A stretch of DNA of 64,000 nt from Epithemia pelagica (taxonomy: Eukaryota; Bacillariophyta; Bacillariophyceae; Surirellales; Surirellaceae), in NCBI GenBank assembly GCA_946965045.2, contig OX337237.1:1488001-1552000 (forward strand), written 5' to 3'. This document shows, piece after piece, positions 61,886 through 64,000 of the stretch (positions are counted from its first letter, which is position 1; each line of letters starts with the position of its first letter). The translations under genes and the position numbers were made by a program. The notes under the pieces are model-generated. The model worked only from the letters and a program-made list of their open reading frames with translations, did not search any database and had not been told where the DNA came from.

Positions 61886-62316
61886 GGCTGACCCTTAAGC
61901 CTCTACGAAACGAAAGTTGAGAGCTGACACGTCATCATTTTACCTCTTATATCCGGGTATTCTTGCTTTTCAGCTTTCGGGGCTACGAAAGTTGGCGCCA
62001 ACTTTCGTAGGCCAACGAAAGTAGAAGGCGTTTCAGATGTGCAAAGCGTTTAGACAATGTATGAATGTGAAGTTGTTCATAACGCTCAAGAGTATTGATC
62101 GACTGGCGTTCAGCTCCAACGGTCGGTGCGTCCTGTGTACGTCACAATTCTATGAGAATTATTTTAGTATTCAATTTATTGAAGTGAAAATGGGGGGGGA
62201 ATGGGGGAAAAGGCGCGGTTCTAGTTTTCGTTTCGCAGACGCGTAAGGAAGCAAAATCCCGCCAAAACGAAATGTCAGCTCTCAACTTTCGTTTCGTAGA
62301 GGCTTAAGGGTCGGCC
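61886..62316. mobile_element. Mutator-like MITE with 44-bp TIRs
   Basis: 431 bp. The left terminus 61886-61929 (GGCTGACCCTTAAGCCTCTA...) is repeated in inverse orientation at 62273-62316 with one mismatch. It is flanked by TGAGTGGTGA (61876-61885) and TGACTGGTGA (62317-62326), a 10-bp duplication with one mismatch, the length typical of Mutator-like elements. The interior has no coding ORF. It contains a perfect 28-bp palindrome at 61983-62010 and further copies of the CGAAAG core found in the TIRs, so the single strand can fold extensively. Confidence 0.9.
61983..62010. repeat. Perfect 28-bp palindrome inside the MITE
   Basis: Each half is CTACGAAAGTTGGC read inward; there is no spacer. The half-site resembles part of the MITE terminus (CTACGAAACGAAAGTTG). 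Confidence 0.95.
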
Positions 62317-62603
62317 TGACTGGTGACAGCTCTTGGCAAGATCATCGTCAAAGAAATTTTCAGTCTTTTGTTAACAGAACTACCACCACTGTCTCTATCC
62401 GTATCGTAGACTCGTTTCTTGTCTCCCTCGCAAGACAGATCATTGTTGGTGTTGATTGTACCAAGAAAGAAGATCGCGGGAAGGTCAAGGTCATGTTTTT
62501 GGCGAAAATGACAGTAACGGGGTCATTGGTCTTTCACTATTTGACTTCTTGGTAGAGAGACTGTTTGAGAGACCAGGTGAGCTACAGCAGTGATTGGTAA
62601 ACC

Positions 62604-64000
62604 ATGAGGTGGAAAATAAGTCTACCCGACAGACACGTACTGCTTCGCATTGTCGTGTTGAGTGGAGTGGTACCGTTGATGGTTGGTTGTCTCTTTCTTG
62701 GTGCCGTGATAGTTGGTCATGACATCGTGTCGATACAGTTCCTTCCAACAAGCCAAGTGAGAAGGGAATCGCTGGTATTGCTTGCAAGAGATCCCATAAT
62801 CCGAGTGATACAGTCGAAAGATTCCTTTCGAGTGGCACGTTTTCGTCAAGTTGCATCCTTTGGAAGAACACCTGTGATCGACTTTTTGGAAGAATCATCC
62901 TCCATCCAGTTTCAATCCAATGGAAACTACTATACGAACGGACCAGATCATCACGTCCAAACGGTAGATGATTACCAAGCAGTATCTGCCATCTTGCCAT
63001 CCTCGCCGAATCATGAATCGTCTTCCTTTCTGGACGCCTCACTCTTCCAGAATGGTGCCATATGCTTGGGACCTCTACATTGTAAAAGCTCCACCAAAAT
63101 ACCATCTTCCTTCTTTGGTGAAAATGCATTTCGGACGACTTTCAAGACTCGATGGCTGGAAGGTGTCTATGAACCGTCAAACCAAACCTTATCGAAGAAT
63201 CCTGCTCCTCATTTGAAGTGCACAAGACCAGGTGTTTGGGCTTTCGTTTTGTCGCCACTGGAAGCTCTGGCTGATTCTGCCGTATCCTGGACATCTTTTT
63301 CCTCGACGGTCCAGCAGACAGGTTCGTCATCTCTTCCCTTTCGACCAAACCCTGAGAAACTTGCAAGGGTTCACCATCCAACTGACACGGATACATCGTC
63401 CTCGCCCTTTTGGACACTGTTGACTCGACCGGCCATGGTACTGTTGGTGGCCCTTCAATTGGGATTAGCATTTTGTTATTGGAATTACAAGGTTCCTACC
63501 GGTGCTGTGGCACAGGAATACTCAGTTATTTTAAATGGAGACGCGGCCAGTAACGGTCGCCATTCTCAAGTGTGGAGAATTTTGTCCGGGGCCACGGCTC
63601 ATTTCGAAGTATGGCATCTGGGTGTCAACATGGTTTCCTTCTATAATCTCAGCCTGGGATTGGAGGGCAACCTGTATTCTTCCATTGAATTTCTGGGCAT
63701 GAATCTATCACTGATTGTTTTGGTGGGTGCTGTGTGGTTGGCCTTGCAATACTTCTTTGTGCGGTCCGCACACCGACGACCCACGGTGGGATATTCCGGT
63801 GTCTTGTTTGCCTGGTCCGTAATTCTGACGTTGCAGCAAACTCCAGGAAGCCAAACATGTCCCCTTCCGTTTTTCGAACAAGCGTGTTTCTCCACCATGA
63901 GCATTGGTATGGCCGACCTTTCACTCTCCTTTAGTTGGGCGCCGTGGGTGCAACTCATGGTAGCTCAGGTACTCTTGCCGCGAGTCAGTTGGACGGGACA
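62604..64000 (+). CDS. Rhomboid-family intramembrane protease, C-terminus beyond the right edge
   Basis: Hand translation from ATG 62604 gives 465 codons with no stop up to the edge. A membrane segment near residues 11-38 is followed by ~225 residues of polar, Ser-rich loop (probably lumenal or extracellular). A second TM (ALQLGLAFCYWNY) starts the rhomboid core near 280. Then come WRILSGATAHFEVWHLGVNM (the HxxxN motif near 338, where Asn helps form the oxyanion hole), a TM near 360-380, and GYSGVLFAW with the catalytic Ser near 398. The catalytic His of a later TM lies outside the window. Rhomboids cut substrate proteins within or next to membrane helices. The large N-terminal loop is unusual next to minimal rhomboids. 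Confidence 0.85.
   Translation, partial: MRWKISLPDRHVLLRIVVLSGVVPLMVGCLFLGAVIVGHDIVSIQFLPTSQVRRESLVLLARDPIIRVIQSKDSFRVARFRQVASFGRTPVIDFLEESSSIQFQSNGNYYTNGPDHHVQTVDDYQAVSAILPSSPNHESSSFLDASLFQNGAICLGPLHCKSSTKIPSSFFGENAFRTTFKTRWLEGVYEPSNQTLSKNPAPHLKCTRPGVWAFVLSPLEALADSAVSWTSFSSTVQQTGSSSLPFRPNPEKLARVHHPTDTDTSSSPFWTLLTRPAMVLLVALQLGLAFCYWNYKVPTGAVAQEYSVILNGDAASNGRHSQVWRILSGATAHFEVWHLGVNMVSFYNLSLGLEGNLYSSIEFLGMNLSLIVLVGAVWLALQYFFVRSAHRRPTVGYSGVLFAWSVILTLQQTPGSQTCPLPFFEQACFSTMSIGMADLSLSFSWAPWVQLMVAQVLLPRVSWTG

Overview
The window reads as nuclear DNA of a diatom, probably a raphid pennate. The evidence is small GT-AG introns of about 60-110 bp, proteins with poly-Q, poly-S and acidic tracts, a bipartite plastid-to-lumen presequence, arrays of ShKT domains joined to prolyl 4-hydroxylase, a multi-PAS hybrid histidine kinase and a diatom-type (CoDi-like) Ty1/Copia retrotransposon. 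The species is inferred, not shown. Both edges cut through genes: a class 3 lipase on the left and a rhomboid protease on the right.

Layout. 0-13 kb: a partial class 3 lipase (-), three ShKT-repeat genes (+; 1.8, 8.3 and 11.0 kb) of which the last two carry a C-terminal prolyl 4-hydroxylase, and between them a DGAT2-type acyltransferase (-), a kinase-like protein (-) and one doubtful ORF. 13-23 kb: two paralogous two-TM proteins of unknown function (-) flank a five-PAS hybrid histidine kinase (+). 23-43 kb: a run of mostly intronless host genes: a four-exon protein with a Tyr/Gly-rich tail, an E2-like protein with a large unknown C-terminus, an acidic nuclear-type protein, a UMP/CMP kinase fused to a CaMKII-association-like domain, a CaaX-tailed RBR E3 ligase, a thylakoid-lumen protein, an NmrA-type oxidoreductase, a small membrane protein and a disordered protein.

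43-60 kb is a transposon nest. A hAT transposase gene sits beside an APE-type non-LTR retrotransposon with an open frame of 1946 codons. A Copia element with two 784-bp LTRs has inserted into the RNase H region of that LINE, flanked by the 5-bp duplication GACAG; reading across the insertion restores the LINE frame. The Copia element carries an extra 259-codon ORF ahead of gag, and its gag-pol frame is broken three times, each break fitting loss of one base from a short homopolymer.

60-64 kb: a P-loop NTPase (-), a short fragment related to the LINE 5' region, a 431-bp Mutator-like MITE with 44-bp TIRs and a 10-bp imperfect target duplication, and a partial rhomboid protease (+).

Several genes form functional groups: lipase and DGAT2 (triacylglycerol turnover), the ShKT/P4H family (secretory-pathway proteins), and E2-like and RBR proteins (ubiquitin). 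Coordinates for spliced genes span all exons; exon limits are in the evidence. Starts were set at ATG codons, not TTG or GTG.
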